DNA of 64,000 nt from Oleiphilus sp. (GTDB lineage: Bacteria; Pseudomonadota; Gammaproteobacteria; Pseudomonadales; Oleiphilaceae), in contig PZPK01000006.1 of NCBI GenBank assembly GCA_006212045.1, forward strand, positions 62,001 through 126,000, read 5' to 3'. The notes under the pieces were generated by a model that was given only the letters and a program-made list of their open reading frames with translations, did not search any database and was not told where the DNA came from. The position numbers were made by a program, and so were the translations under genes. This document shows positions 8,491 through 17,643 of the stretch, piece after piece; within the stretch, counting starts at the first letter, position 1; each line of letters opens with the position of its first letter.

Positions 8491-9444
8491 TCAGTCTTCA
8501 TGGTCAGAAGAAGGCTTGGGTTCGGTTTCTGAGTCAAGCCTGGATTCGGGAGATATCTGATCAGGAGAATCTGTTTCGGTTGTTGCTGAGGGCTCTGCCA
8601 GGTCGGGAGAATCTGAAGCCTGAGTCGCTTTCACCTGTTCCGAGACCTGGTCCAGTAATTCGGCCGAGTACTCTGATTGTTCCTGAATTTCCGAAGGAGA
8701 TTCCTGCGCCAGCACCGCGCTGCTCTGCTGTGTCGCATTCAACAGCATCTCCTGTACAGTTTTCTGGAATCGCTTCTCAACAGTGTAGTCAATCAACTGA
8801 GTTGAGGAACTCACTTTGCATCCCCCCGGGTGCAAGCGCGAGTCTGTTTCGATTTTGACGCCAAGACCCGATTTTTCAACGGCCTGTGTGACATATTCCA
8901 TATCGCCGGGATTGATCGTCAGACTCACGCTACCGTCAACGTTTGGCAAGGTACCGAGAATCTGACCAACCAGATCACCGACAACCTCCGAATCCAGATG
9001 CAATTCCCGATGGATGACACTGCGGGAAATGGCAATCGAAATATTCGCCATCGCTTGTGCCAACTGCTTTTCCTGAGCCGATATCGGATCGGCCAGGTCA
9101 GTCATTAGTTTTGAAAGCGAAGCAATAGCCTGTTCAATCTGCTGCTGGCCTTCTGCTTTGCCCAGCGCCTGGCCCTCCTTGCGGCCTTCGGCCATCCCGC
9201 TTTTACGGCCGTCGTCCTGACCGCTCTTGAAACCGTCGCGCTTGCCTTCCGCAAATCCCTCGTCATAGGCAGCCTTGCGGATTTTCTCCAGCTCGCCCGC
9301 TGTCGGCAACTTGTCCGCTCTTTTTTTGGAGGCCTGAAATCCCGCTGACTTTTGGTTTTCCGTGCCCCCCGCAAACGCCGGAAGTTCCCAACGCTCATAG
9401 GCACTAAGGTCTTCTGCGAGCACACGCTTTTTGCTATCGGGCAT
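8491..9444 (-). CDS. fliH: Flagellar assembly protein FliH
   Basis: FliH binds FliI and FliN and regulates the export ATPase. The 317-residue product contains a run of about nine GxxxG-type repeats (about residues 62-100, starting [19 protein letters not shown]), a hallmark of FliH. A coiled coil and the C-terminal FliI-binding domain (about 110-235, with [18 protein letters not shown]) follow. The last 80 residues are an acidic Ser/Glu/Asp/Pro tail that makes it longer than the usual 230-270 residues. It lies between fliG and fliI in the fliE-J run. Confidence 0.93.
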   Translation of the reverse strand: MPDSKKRVLAEDLSAYERWELPAFAGGTENQKSAGFQASKKRADKLPTAGELEKIRKAAYDEGFAEGKRDGFKSGQDDGRKSGMAEGRKEGQALGKAEGQQQIEQAIASLSKLMTDLADPISAQEKQLAQAMANISIAISRSVIHRELHLDSEVVGDLVGQILGTLPNVDGSVSLTINPGDMEYVTQAVEKSGLGVKIETDSRLHPGGCKVSSSTQLIDYTVEKRFQKTVQEMLLNATQQSSAVLAQESPSEIQEQSEYSAELLDQVSEQVKATQASDSPDLAEPSATTETDSPDQISPESRLDSETEPKPSSDHED

Positions 9445-9454
9445 CGGCTAACAC

Positions 9455-10480
9455 CTAAAGCATCTCTTCGCCGGAACCACCAAGCACAATCTCACCGGAA
9501 TCGGCCAGACGTCGGGCAATGGTAAGAATATCTTTTTGTGCCGCCTCCACTTCACTTACCTTCACTGGCCCTTTCGCTTCCAAATCGTCACGCAGCAACT
9601 CTGCCGCACGTTTGGACATATTGGCAAAGATCTTTTCCTGAAGCTCGGTATCGGCACCCTTCAGTGCGACAATAAGGACCTCCGAAGATACCTCACGCAA
9701 CAGGGTCTGTATGCCGCGATCATCCACATCTTTGAGATTGTCAAAGACAAACATCAGATCTTCGATCTCTGTTCCCAGATCCGCATCAATTTCCTTGATC
9801 GAATCCATCAGATCACCCTCGATCGAGGTTTCCATAAAGTTCATGATATCCGCCGCACACTTGACGCCGCCGATCTTGCTGGTACTGGTACTGGAAGTAC
9901 CCGAGAACTGTTTCTCCAGGATATTATTCAGTTCGGCCAGGGCCTGAGGCTGAACCGTATCCAGAGCAGCAACCCGCATCATGACATCAAGGCGTACCTT
10001 TTCATCCAGATTGGCGAGCACTTCTGCGGATTGATCCGGCTCCAGATAAGACACCACAATGGCCTGAATCTGCGGGTGCTCGTAACGAATCAGTTCAGCC
10101 ACGGCACGGGCATCCATCCATTTCAGGGTGTCCAGACCGGTCGTGTTGCCGCCGACAAGGATACGGTCGATCAGGCTCGATGCCTTGTCCTCGCCCAGTG
10201 CTTCATTCAGCATATTTTTAATGTAGGCATCAGATCCGATACCCATACCGGTCTGACGCCCGACTTCCTCAAGAAAATTGAGCATCACACCTTCGACCTG
10301 GTCCTGAGTAATATTCTGCAGGTTGGCCATCGCTGTACCGATCCGATGCACCTCTTTTGGTCCCATGTGCTTGAGAATCTGGGCAGCATCCGCCTCGCCC
10401 AGACTCATCATCAGAATTGCAGCGGAATCCAGTCGGGATAATTGCGGTTTATTGCCCCCCGCTTTTTGTTCCTCAGCCAT
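9455..10480 (-). CDS. fliG: Flagellar motor switch protein FliG
   Basis: FliG couples the MS ring (FliF) to the C ring and contacts MotA to generate torque. The 341-residue protein shows the FliG N domain (about 15-110), the middle domain with the EHPQ motif at 134-137, and the C-terminal motor domain with charged helices (DLMFVFDNLKDVDDRGIQTL and MSKRAAELLRDDLEAKGPVK). Length is normal. Its start overlaps the end of fliF by 8 bases, fitting coupled translation and the direct FliF-FliG interaction. Confidence 0.97.
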   Translation of the reverse strand: MAEEQKAGGNKPQLSRLDSAAILMMSLGEADAAQILKHMGPKEVHRIGTAMANLQNITQDQVEGVMLNFLEEVGRQTGMGIGSDAYIKNMLNEALGEDKASSLIDRILVGGNTTGLDTLKWMDARAVAELIRYEHPQIQAIVVSYLEPDQSAEVLANLDEKVRLDVMMRVAALDTVQPQALAELNNILEKQFSGTSSTSTSKIGGVKCAADIMNFMETSIEGDLMDSIKEIDADLGTEIEDLMFVFDNLKDVDDRGIQTLLREVSSEVLIVALKGADTELQEKIFANMSKRAAELLRDDLEAKGPVKVSEVEAAQKDILTIARRLADSGEIVLGGSGEEML

Positions 10481-12185
10481 CGTCGCCTACCCATTGTCGT
10501 ATGACTTGTGCAACACGCGCCGGGTCTTCAGCTACCAGACCTTTCAGCGCATTTATCTGCTTATCATACCCTTCCGAGGCGCCGGGTAGAAGAAATTCAT
10601 CTGATGCCCCAAGGGTCACGCGCTCTCCAGCTTCACCTTCTCCCAACGAGTCAATCTGGGCCAGGCCTTCGCTGTCGCCAGCCAGTGCCAGCTCCTTTAA
10701 CTCTGCGCCGCTAGTCGCCAGATTTTTAAAGACCGGACGAATGACCGCAAAAATCACGATAATCGCCATCAGTATGGCGCTCGCTCGCCAGATTGCGTCA
10801 AAGAACCAGTCCTGCTCCCAAATTTCAGGCTCAACAAAGGGCTCAACCAGTTGTGGCGCGAAGGGCGTATTAATGACATTGACACTGTCTCCTCGCGCCG
10901 CAGAGAAGCCGACGGCATTGCGAACCAGCAGAGTGAGACGTTCCAGCTCTGCTTCATCCCATGGGGTATAGCTGACTTCGCCGGTTTCCGGGTCGATGTT
11001 TCGAATATCGTCAATGGCAACCGCGACACTAATACGCTTCAGGCGGCCCAACTGATGCCGGGTATAGCTGATCGTGCGATCAACTTCATAGTTACGTGTG
11101 GCCTGCTTGCGTAGATTGGTTGAAGCGCCACCACCGCCGCCACCATCTGCGCCTGCAATTTCGGGTGCATTCCCTGCAGCAGGAGGCTGATTGGCCAGGG
11201 CTCCCGGAACGCCGCCATCCGCTCCCAACTGACGCTGCTCGTCCAGCGTCTGCTCGCTGCGTATCACCTGCATGTCCGGATTGAACAATTCTTCTGTTTC
11301 TTCTACCGAGGTAAAGTCAACTTCTGCCGAGACTTCCGAACGGAATCGGTCCGAACCCAGTATCGGGTCGAGAATGCTGGCAATACGATTATTCAGCACG
11401 GATTCAATTTTGCGTGAGTACTCGAATTCCCGGCTCACCAGTTTGTCTTCTTCACTTTCATCATTGCGTGACAGCAAATTGCCTTTCTGATCGACGACGG
11501 TGACATGTGTTTTGCTCATTTCCGGCACACTGCCAGCCACCAGATTGACGATCGCATCGACCTGCTCGCGGGTGATCGGAATCGCACTGGACGCCTCGAT
11601 CAATACCGAAGCACTCGGGTTCCGGTTGTCACGGACAAATACCGATCGCTTTGGTATCGCCAGATGGACGCGGGCATTACGGACATTTCGAAAACTTGCA
11701 ATCGTTCTGGACAACTCCCCTTCCAGACCGCGCTTGAAATTGGTGGATTCCAAAAACTGACTGGTGCCCAGCCCCTGATCCTTGTCGAGAATTTCGTAGC
11801 CGATGTTGCGCTCATTGGTAATCCCGTTCGCTGCCAGTTTGATCTTGGCGTCGTACAGTTTACCCGCCTCCACCAGCATGACACCGGAATTGGGATCCAC
11901 TTTGAACTGGATCCCGTTGAGATTGAGAATGCGGGAAACCTCTTCCACATCCTGCGCGGCCAGGTCATGCATCAAGGGCTGATAGTTGGGTTCCTGCAAC
12001 CACAGTACCAGAGCGAACCCAAGCGCCACACTTCCAGCGAGGCCAATCATCAGACCAAGTTGTTTGAATACACTGAGCCGGTTTAATCCGGCCATCAAAT
12101 CACTTTCGTTCGCCTGGGTTGAAACGGCTGTACTGTCCGCTGCAGCGGGCAGATTTACATTTGAGTCAGCTGTCGTCGTAGCCAT
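10473..12185 (-). CDS. fliF: Flagellar MS-ring protein FliF
   Basis: FliF builds the MS ring in the inner membrane, the base on which the motor assembles. The 570-residue protein has a cytoplasmic N-terminus, a transmembrane helix (about 48-68), ring-building motifs (GVMLVEAGKLYDAKIKLAANG and LEGELSRTIASFRNVRNARV), a Gly/Ala-rich periplasmic loop (about 315-360), a second transmembrane helix (about 455-478) and the cytoplasmic FliG-binding tail. The C-terminal ARVAQVIRQWVGDDG is typical. It lies 38 bases after fliE in the same operon. Confidence 0.97.
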   Translation of the reverse strand: MATTTADSNVNLPAAADSTAVSTQANESDLMAGLNRLSVFKQLGLMIGLAGSVALGFALVLWLQEPNYQPLMHDLAAQDVEEVSRILNLNGIQFKVDPNSGVMLVEAGKLYDAKIKLAANGITNERNIGYEILDKDQGLGTSQFLESTNFKRGLEGELSRTIASFRNVRNARVHLAIPKRSVFVRDNRNPSASVLIEASSAIPITREQVDAIVNLVAGSVPEMSKTHVTVVDQKGNLLSRNDESEEDKLVSREFEYSRKIESVLNNRIASILDPILGSDRFRSEVSAEVDFTSVEETEELFNPDMQVIRSEQTLDEQRQLGADGGVPGALANQPPAAGNAPEIAGADGGGGGGASTNLRKQATRNYEVDRTISYTRHQLGRLKRISVAVAIDDIRNIDPETGEVSYTPWDEAELERLTLLVRNAVGFSAARGDSVNVINTPFAPQLVEPFVEPEIWEQDWFFDAIWRASAILMAIIVIFAVIRPVFKNLATSGAELKELALAGDSEGLAQIDSLGEGEAGERVTLGASDEFLLPGASEGYDKQINALKGLVAEDPARVAQVIRQWVGDDG

Positions 12186-12223
12186 AGTTTTATCCGCAAC
12201 CGGAACTTATCGGGATGCGCGGT

Positions 12224-12598
12224 CTAGACCGGCATATTCATTACATCTTCATAGGCCTTGACGACCTTGTTTCTTACCTGCGTTAACGCTTCAAACGCCA
12301 CCGACGATTTTTGAGACTGTATCATCACCTGGGTCAGACTCACGCTGGGGTCACCCTGCTCATACGCTTTGGCCATGCTCGATGATTTCATCTGTTCGGC
12401 ATTTACACTATTGACTGCATTGGTGAGTAAGTCACCGAACTTGGGCGTTTCACTGACGGTCTTTGTTTCAGCAACCTTTGCGGGCGCCAGCTCATTCGCC
12501 GGAAGCTCGGGACGTTGTATCTGGGCTCTGAGGTTGCGCATATCTGCGAGCACTTGCGCAATATCTGATCGCCCTGCGACAGAACTGACTCCAGACAT
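12224..12598 (-). CDS. fliE: Flagellar hook-basal body protein FliE
   Basis: FliE joins the MS ring to the rod and is the first export substrate. The 124-residue product has the conserved C-terminal domain (about 55-124: FGDLLTNAVNSVNAEQ, DPSVSLTQVMIQSQKSSVAF and RNKVVKAYEDVMNMPV). The ATG at 12598 was selected because GGAGA lies 6 bases upstream; a longer in-frame start adds nine residues without a ribosome site. It is the first gene of fliEFGHIJ, about 60 bases below the start point of a strong sigma-54 promoter. Confidence 0.95.
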   Translation of the reverse strand: MSGVSSVAGRSDIAQVLADMRNLRAQIQRPELPANELAPAKVAETKTVSETPKFGDLLTNAVNSVNAEQMKSSSMAKAYEQGDPSVSLTQVMIQSQKSSVAFEALTQVRNKVVKAYEDVMNMPV

Positions 12599-12669
12599 AT
12601 TGTTCTCCGTAAATGACAGCGTCAAAATTTCGTAACTAACGCCTTAGAAAAGGCATTTACAAGGTTTAC

Positions 12670-12685
12670 AGCAACAAACAGGCCA
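12670..12685 (-). promoter_or_regulatory. Sigma-54 promoter of the fliE operon
   Basis: The minus strand reads TGGCCTGTTTGTTGCT, matching TGGCACG-N4-TTGCW with two changes inside the -24 box (A to C, C to T) and correct spacing. The start point would be near 12659, giving a leader of about 60 bases before fliE. The position fits control by FleR, as known for fliE in Pseudomonas and Vibrio. Confidence 0.82.
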
Positions 12686-12839
12686 AGTTGAAAAATACGC
12701 ATTCTTAGCAGTGGCGCGCGCTTTCGGCTTGCCCATGCCTACGAATATCCGACAGTCGCCAGCAATCTCCATACGCATTCATTCACGCATGGCAACTAAC
12801 CACTAGTCGCGGAGGAAGTGAGGCATCGCCAGAGACAAC

Positions 12840-12898
12840 TGCCTGCCCGTACTTCCTGTACGTCGCCGCTCCTGCGCATCCATGCGCCCGCGGCATAC
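12840..12898. repeat. 59-base extragenic repeat, copy 1
   Basis: The copy differs from copy 2 by one base (G for A in the CGTACGTCG part). It contains two inverted repeats: CGTAC-TTCCT-GTACG, and GCGCAT-CC-ATGCGC. Read on the minus strand these become hairpins with AGGAA and GG loops. It lies between fleR and fliE. Confidence 0.85.
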
Positions 12899-12941
12899 GA
12901 CCGCCACGGACGGCGGAAGTGCAGGCATTGTCGGGAACATT

Positions 12942-13000
12942 TGCCTGCCCGTACTTCCTGTACATCGCCGCTCCTGCGCATCCATGCGCCCGCGGCATAC
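12942..13000. repeat. 59-base extragenic repeat, copy 2
   Basis: This is a near-identical direct repeat of 12840-12898, separated from it by 43 bases. It carries the same GTAC-TTCCT-GTAC and GCGCAT-CC-ATGCGC inverted repeats. A partial third copy follows directly. Confidence 0.85.
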
Positions 13001-13016
13001 CGTACTTCCTGTACAT
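13001..13016. repeat. Partial third copy of the extragenic repeat
   Basis: CGTACTTCCTGTACAT repeats only the first hairpin of the unit. It abuts the A/T run of the fleR terminator. Together the three copies give seven GGA triplets on the minus strand within about 170 bases. Confidence 0.75.
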
Positions 13017-13041
13017 AAAAAAAGGGAGCGCAAGGCTCCCT
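13017..13041 (-). terminator. Rho-independent terminator after fleR
   Basis: A 7-base-pair stem (AGGGAGC/GCTCCCT, 13023-13041) with a 5-base loop is followed on the minus strand by a run of seven T residues. It lies about 40 bases past the fleR stop codon and separates fleSR from the repeat block and fliE. Confidence 0.85.
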
Positions 13042-13082
13042 AAAGTCATCAGCAGATTGACAAACCTGTTTAACTCCTCCGG

Positions 13083-14483
13083 CTAGGCAGCTAACTCAGC
13101 CGAAATATCAATACCGTTTTCCCGCATTTGGGCCAGCTTATAGCGCAGCGTACGCGGACTGATCCCCAGCTTCTCCGCTGCCTGTTTTTTCTTGCCATTT
13201 TCCTGACGCAGGGTATCGATAATAATCTGGTACTCTCGCAGTTTTAGGTCCTTACCCAAGGCGCTGCGATCCGGTTCCACTTCTGCGGTCACCTCACGAC
13301 TAACCAGTGAGGCCGATTCGGATACGGATTGCGAGAGCCACTGCTCTGCTTCATCCATCTCCAGACAGAAATCATTGGTCTTAACCGTATTGCCGCTTGC
13401 CAGAATAAGGGAACGCTGAATTGCATTGTCCAGTTCACGAACATTTCCAGGCCAGTGATAACTCTGCAAAAATGCTTCCACGCTGGCATCAAATTGCATT
13501 CCAGGACGCTTCATTTTTACCGCATGTTCAACCAGCAAGCGCTGCGCAATGGGCCAGATATCCAACGGACGCTCGCGCAATGGTTTCCAGTGCATGGGGA
13601 ATACACTCAAACGGTAGTAGAGGTCTTCTCGGAACTTGCCTTCATCGACATATTCACGCAGATCGCGGTTGGTCGTTGCGAGCACACGCACATCCAGCGC
13701 AATCGGTTTTCGGCCACCGACACGTTCCACTTCGCGTTCCTGCAAAACTCTCAGCAATTTAGCCTGCAATCCCAGATCCATTTCCGAGATCTCATCAAGC
13801 AGCAGAGTGCCACCGTTAGCCTGTTCAAACTTACCCGGGGCACTACTGTAAGCCCCTGTGAAAGCGCCTTTTTCGTGACCAAACAGCATGGCCTCAAGCA
13901 TATTCTCGGGGATCGCTGCGCAGTTAAGTGCCACAAAGGCTTGTTTCTTGCGTGGCGAGTTTTCGTGTATGTAACGCGCCAGTACCTCTTTACCTGTGCC
14001 GCTTTCACCGGATATCAGAACCGTCGATTCGGATTCCGCAACCTTGGAAGCGATCTGGAAAAACTGACGGCTAAAGGGATCTTCTGCTACCGGCGTATTT
14101 GCCGAAGCGTCACCTGAACACTGCCCCAGTATTTTCTGAATCGATTCAGTCAGCACCTGCGGCTCAAATGGTTTGACAAGATAGTCCGCAGCCCCTGCCT
14201 GCATGGCATCTACCGCGCTTTTGATCTGTCCGTAGGCGGTAATCAGCATCATGGGCAAACCTGGAAAACGGGCTTTTACCTGTTCCAGGAGTGCATGACC
14301 ATCCATGCCAGGCATATTGACGTCACTGACGATAATGTCGACGGGCTTGCGGTCCAGAACGGTCAGGGCCGCTTCGGCGCTGTCGGCTTCCAGATAACGC
14401 AGACCTGCAAGTTCTAGCGTCGTACAAAGCGCTTCTCTGAGCGCGCGATCATCCTCAACGATTAGAATGGTTTGACTAGACAT
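13083..14483 (-). CDS. fleR: Sigma-54 dependent flagellar response regulator FleR/FlrC
   Basis: This is the NtrC-family activator of the middle flagellar genes, phosphorylated by FleS. The 466-residue protein has a receiver domain (1-120, with the acidic pair D11-D12 and phosphoacceptor D54 in SDVNMPG), an AAA+ domain (about 135-365: Walker A GESGTGKE at 159-166, sigma-54 contact loop GAFTGA at 206-211) and a C-terminal Fis-type helix-turn-helix (about 425-460, AAEKLGISPRTLRYKLAQM). It lies 24 bases after fleS, so the pair is co-transcribed. FlrC is the Vibrio name for the same role. Confidence 0.96.
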   Translation of the reverse strand: MSSQTILIVEDDRALREALCTTLELAGLRYLEADSAEAALTVLDRKPVDIIVSDVNMPGMDGHALLEQVKARFPGLPMMLITAYGQIKSAVDAMQAGAADYLVKPFEPQVLTESIQKILGQCSGDASANTPVAEDPFSRQFFQIASKVAESESTVLISGESGTGKEVLARYIHENSPRKKQAFVALNCAAIPENMLEAMLFGHEKGAFTGAYSSAPGKFEQANGGTLLLDEISEMDLGLQAKLLRVLQEREVERVGGRKPIALDVRVLATTNRDLREYVDEGKFREDLYYRLSVFPMHWKPLRERPLDIWPIAQRLLVEHAVKMKRPGMQFDASVEAFLQSYHWPGNVRELDNAIQRSLILASGNTVKTNDFCLEMDEAEQWLSQSVSESASLVSREVTAEVEPDRSALGKDLKLREYQIIIDTLRQENGKKKQAAEKLGISPRTLRYKLAQMRENGIDISAELAA

Positions 14484-14507
14484 AATTCTCTCCTGTCGTG
14501 GCTTCTG

Positions 14508-15938
14508 TCATGCAATCGCGGGTGACGGATGCTTGTTGGTTCTTTTACTTGGCAAGGTAATCACTGAATTGACACCTTCGGAAGAAGAGTCCAGCGTAAA
14601 AATGCCTTTATGTGCTTTGACAACCGCCTGCACTACGGCCAGGCCAAGTCCGGTACCCTGAGGCTTGGTTGTAAAAAACGGTTCAAACAATTTACTTTGA
14701 TGTACCTTGGGAATTCCCGGGCCGTTATCGCGGATACTCAGGCAAAAACCACGTTCACCGACCGGTACCAGTTGGATATCCAGCGTCAAGGTGCGGTCCT
14801 GCAATCCGGCCTGTTCAAAGGCCTCAATGCTGTTGTTGACAAGATTCAGACAGGCACCGATCAAGGCTTCCCGATTGCAAAGCAGATAGTGATCCGAAAG
14901 CTCAACATGCCAGTGACAGACAGCCCCGGATTTTTCAATCACCGGCTCAAGTGCATTACGCAACGCCTGCTCGAAATCGGCAATGCTGAGTTCTTCCGCC
15001 AGTCTTGTTTCGCCTTTTGCAAATATCAGCATGTCACGAATCTGATGTTCAAGATGCGTCAGCCGTGCCAATAGTTTTTCGGCACAATCACGGCGCATGT
15101 CGTCACGAATTGTTTTTTGACTGAGATGTCCGGCGTAAAGCATCGCCGTGGACAATGGCGTACGAATCTGGTGCGCGAGGCTGGCAACCATTTTCCCAAG
15201 TGAGCTGAGCCGTTCTGCGCGGCTCACCTTGGCCTGCAACAGTCGCGTTTCGGTCAGGTCACTCAGCAGAATCAACTGGCCAGGTTCCGCCGTCATGGAA
15301 CGTGTTTCGATGCGTACCCTGCGCCCATCCTTCAGTGATACCTCATGACCATCGTCATGCTTGGGCGCAAAACAGCGTTTGATAATATCCAGCCAGCACT
15401 CCCCTTCAAGAGGCTCGCCCAGCAGATCTTTTGCGGCCGGATTGCATTCCACGATGCGCCCCTGACCATCCAGCACGACAACACCTGCGGGCAGAATATC
15501 CAGCAGCGCCGACATCCGTCGCGCCAAAGCTTCTTTCTCTTTTAATTGCTCGCGACGGTGAATTTCTTCTTCTGACAAGTCGTTTTTAAGCTGCAGAACC
15601 TTTTGTTCCAGGTTGCGATAGGACGAGGTCAATTGCGAAGACAATTGGTCGAACAGGGAAAGTGCCTGTTCCACCGGTTGGTCCTGCACACCGTCAGGCA
15701 ATAAATGACGCTGTGCTACTGCGTCGGTAAACGAGAGTCGCTCTCCCTGATGACCGGCCAGAGCCTGAGATACCTCACCAAACAATGCATGCACTTCGGA
15801 AGTATCGACCGATCCGGATTTGGCACCTTTATTTAAGCCTGCTTGCAGCCCGGAATCATCCGGGTCTACCCGAGTCACTTCTGCCGCGGGCAAATCCGGC
15901 GCTTGTTTTTCCCAGGACGCTGTTTTTGGTTGTTGCAT
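14508..15938 (-). CDS. fleS: Flagellar sensor histidine kinase FleS/FlrB
   Basis: This is the kinase partner of FleR. The 476-residue protein is soluble, with no convincing transmembrane segment. It has a coiled coil (about 95-140), a PAS domain (about 143-230, ILPAGVVVLDGQGRIVECN), a HisKA domain with H256 in SLAHQIRTPLSTA and a HATPase domain (about 355-465, with NNSIEA, DNGPGIP and GTGLGL motifs). The first 95 residues are unstructured. It starts at the ATG at 15938, about 105 bases below the start point of a weaker sigma-54-like promoter. This fits the known FleQ-to-FleSR step. Confidence 0.95.
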   Translation of the reverse strand: MQQPKTASWEKQAPDLPAAEVTRVDPDDSGLQAGLNKGAKSGSVDTSEVHALFGEVSQALAGHQGERLSFTDAVAQRHLLPDGVQDQPVEQALSLFDQLSSQLTSSYRNLEQKVLQLKNDLSEEEIHRREQLKEKEALARRMSALLDILPAGVVVLDGQGRIVECNPAAKDLLGEPLEGECWLDIIKRCFAPKHDDGHEVSLKDGRRVRIETRSMTAEPGQLILLSDLTETRLLQAKVSRAERLSSLGKMVASLAHQIRTPLSTAMLYAGHLSQKTIRDDMRRDCAEKLLARLTHLEHQIRDMLIFAKGETRLAEELSIADFEQALRNALEPVIEKSGAVCHWHVELSDHYLLCNREALIGACLNLVNNSIEAFEQAGLQDRTLTLDIQLVPVGERGFCLSIRDNGPGIPKVHQSKLFEPFFTTKPQGTGLGLAVVQAVVKAHKGIFTLDSSSEGVNSVITLPSKRTNKHPSPAIA

Positions 15939-16053
15939 GCACTGAACCTTTTTTCTGGCCGATCCGGATTCACGCTGAGCTGTTCTTCAAGACTAAGGGT
16001 GAACAACGCGGCATTGACCGAAATTCGACAATCATTTGTTTCAGCACTGTCAA

Positions 16054-16069
16054 AGCACATATCAATCCA
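16054..16069 (-). promoter_or_regulatory. Possible sigma-54 promoter of fleSR
   Basis: The minus strand reads TGGATTGATATGTGCT. The invariant GG and GC are present with correct 10-base spacing and a TGCT -12 end, but the -24 box deviates at three bases and the -12 box at one. An A-rich stretch lies just upstream. Control of fleSR by sigma-54 and FleQ is established in Pseudomonas; here it is inference. Confidence 0.5.
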
Positions 16070-16150
16070 GTTTCTTTTTTTTCTTTACATTCAATAGATT
16101 AGAATTAATAGGAGCGACGTACATAGATTAACCGTCAGATTTCTGACGCA

Positions 16151-16176
16151 GAAACGGAGCGTTGATTCGCTCCGTT
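16151..16176 (-). terminator. Possible terminator after fleQ
   Basis: AACGGAGCG and CGCTCCGTT (16153-16161 and 16168-16176) form a 9-base-pair stem with a 6-base loop about 37 bases beyond fleQ. On the minus strand only a short, impure T-run follows, so termination may be partial. Confidence 0.55.
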
Positions 16177-16212
16177 AGGGAAGGCTGTTTGTGAACGGCA
16201 AGAATATATCTA

Positions 16213-17643
16213 CTACTCATTCAGCCCATATTTGCGGACTTTTTCCACCAGAGTAGTTCGGCGAATCCTGAGCTTTTCAGCGGCTCTCGCAACCACCCCG
16301 GAGCTTTCATCCAGCGCCTGCTGAATCAGGGTTTTCTCCAGATTGCCGAGATATTCTTTCAAGTCGATACCATTGATTGGCAGCAAAGCGGGCGCATCGA
16401 GCCCAACCAGTCCCGGCGCAATCTGGGGCCCAGCTTCGCTATTCTCCAAATGTTCGTCTTCCACTTCAACATGGCGGTATTTCTGTGGCAGCTCTTTGAC
16501 ACCAATCACATCATAGGGGTACATAATCGCCAGACGCTCTACCAGATTGGCAAGCTCCCGGACATTGCCCGGCCACTCATGTCGACATAAACTCAGAATT
16601 GCCGCCGAATTGAAACGAATGGAACCTCGTTTCTCCGTTTCCATTCTGGAAATCAACTCGTTAATCAGCAAAGGAATATCCTCAACCCGATCCTTCAATG
16701 CCGGCATCTCGATCGGGAAAACATTCAATCGGTAGTACAGATCTTCCCGGAAGCTACCCTCTTCAATCATATCTTCAAGGTGTTTATGGGTCGCGGCAAT
16801 GATTCTGACATCGGTGGGCGTTGTTTTATTACTGCCAACGCGCTCAAACATCTTTTCCTGCAACACACGCAGAATTTTTACCTGCATGTTCAGAGGCATA
16901 TCCCCTATTTCGTCCAGAAACAGCGTTCCCCCTTCCGCCAGTTCAAATCGTCCAGCTCGCGCGGTTATCGCGCCGGTAAAAGCACCTTTCTCATGTCCGA
17001 ACAATTCACTTTCAAGCAACTCTGCCGGAATCGCGCCACAATTAACCGGCACAAAAGGCTTGTTCCGACGATGCGAGTTATAGTGCAAATTCCTCGCTAC
17101 CACTTCTTTCCCTGTACCGGATTGCCCCGTGATCAGAACACTTACGTCTTTGTCCGCGACCTGTGACATTAGCTCGCGCACTACTTGTACGCCGCGGCTG
17201 GTTCCAACCAGGCTTCTGAACAATTCAACCTGACGTTGCTTCCCTCTCCCGGAACGCGCTGTATATTGATCCCGGTATACCTGTGCCCGGTAAAGGCTGT
17301 CGAGGGTCTTGTTGTAATTGGGTGGATACTCCAGATTGGAGATAACCTTTTTCCGCAGCACCGAGTCCAGCTCATCGGTGTCAGCCTGGCCAATCACCAG
17401 GATCGGAATACCTTCGTCCCATTCTTCAATCTCAGCAATTGGCCCCGCGAGACTGGTCTGATCCGAGCCCAGACAAATAACACCTAACTGTGAACTATCG
17501 TCGAGGCAGGAATCTGCGGTCTGCTTCCAATTGCTCAAATCCGAGCTGATGACGTCCTCACCCAGAAACTCAAAAATCACGGTCACGTCGCGAAGTACTT
17601 CCTGGTTATCGTGCATAACCAAAACTTTCATATCCTGTGCCAT
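16213..17643 (-). CDS. fleQ: Flagellar master regulator FleQ/FlrA
   Basis: FleQ is the sigma-54 enhancer-binding protein at the top of the polar flagellar cascade, and in Pseudomonas a c-di-GMP receptor. The 476-residue protein has an atypical receiver-like domain (1-125) without the phosphoacceptor pattern, the LFRS motif at 141-144 and an Arg-Asn pair at 184-185 (positions that bind c-di-GMP in P. aeruginosa FleQ), Walker A GQSGTGKE at 173-180, GAFTGA at 220-225, and a C-terminal Fis-type helix-turn-helix (about 448-472). It lies between fliT and fleS. A sigma-70 promoter about 200 bases upstream fits its class I position. Confidence 0.96.
   Translation of the reverse strand: MAQDMKVLVMHDNQEVLRDVTVIFEFLGEDVISSDLSNWKQTADSCLDDSSQLGVICLGSDQTSLAGPIAEIEEWDEGIPILVIGQADTDELDSVLRKKVISNLEYPPNYNKTLDSLYRAQVYRDQYTARSGRGKQRQVELFRSLVGTSRGVQVVRELMSQVADKDVSVLITGQSGTGKEVVARNLHYNSHRRNKPFVPVNCGAIPAELLESELFGHEKGAFTGAITARAGRFELAEGGTLFLDEIGDMPLNMQVKILRVLQEKMFERVGSNKTTPTDVRIIAATHKHLEDMIEEGSFREDLYYRLNVFPIEMPALKDRVEDIPLLINELISRMETEKRGSIRFNSAAILSLCRHEWPGNVRELANLVERLAIMYPYDVIGVKELPQKYRHVEVEDEHLENSEAGPQIAPGLVGLDAPALLPINGIDLKEYLGNLEKTLIQQALDESSGVVARAAEKLRIRRTTLVEKVRKYGLNE

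Noticed and set aside
9536-10441. A 301-codon plus-strand frame opposite fliG
   Set aside because: It is antisense to a fully conserved gene, with no ribosome site or recognisable domain.
12840-13016. CRISPR array
   Set aside because: There are only two full 59-base units, 43 bases apart, each with internal hairpins, and no cas genes.
12783-13049. Repetitive minus-strand frames in the fleR-fliE gap encoding RKYG/MPRAHGCAG-type repeats
   Set aside because: The frames exist in several phases only because the DNA repeat is GC-rich and stop-free. The conserved unit is the DNA hairpin, not a protein.
15875-16060. Small minus-strand ORF overlapping the fleS start
   Set aside because: It is in another frame, covers the fleS 5' end and leader, and resembles no protein.
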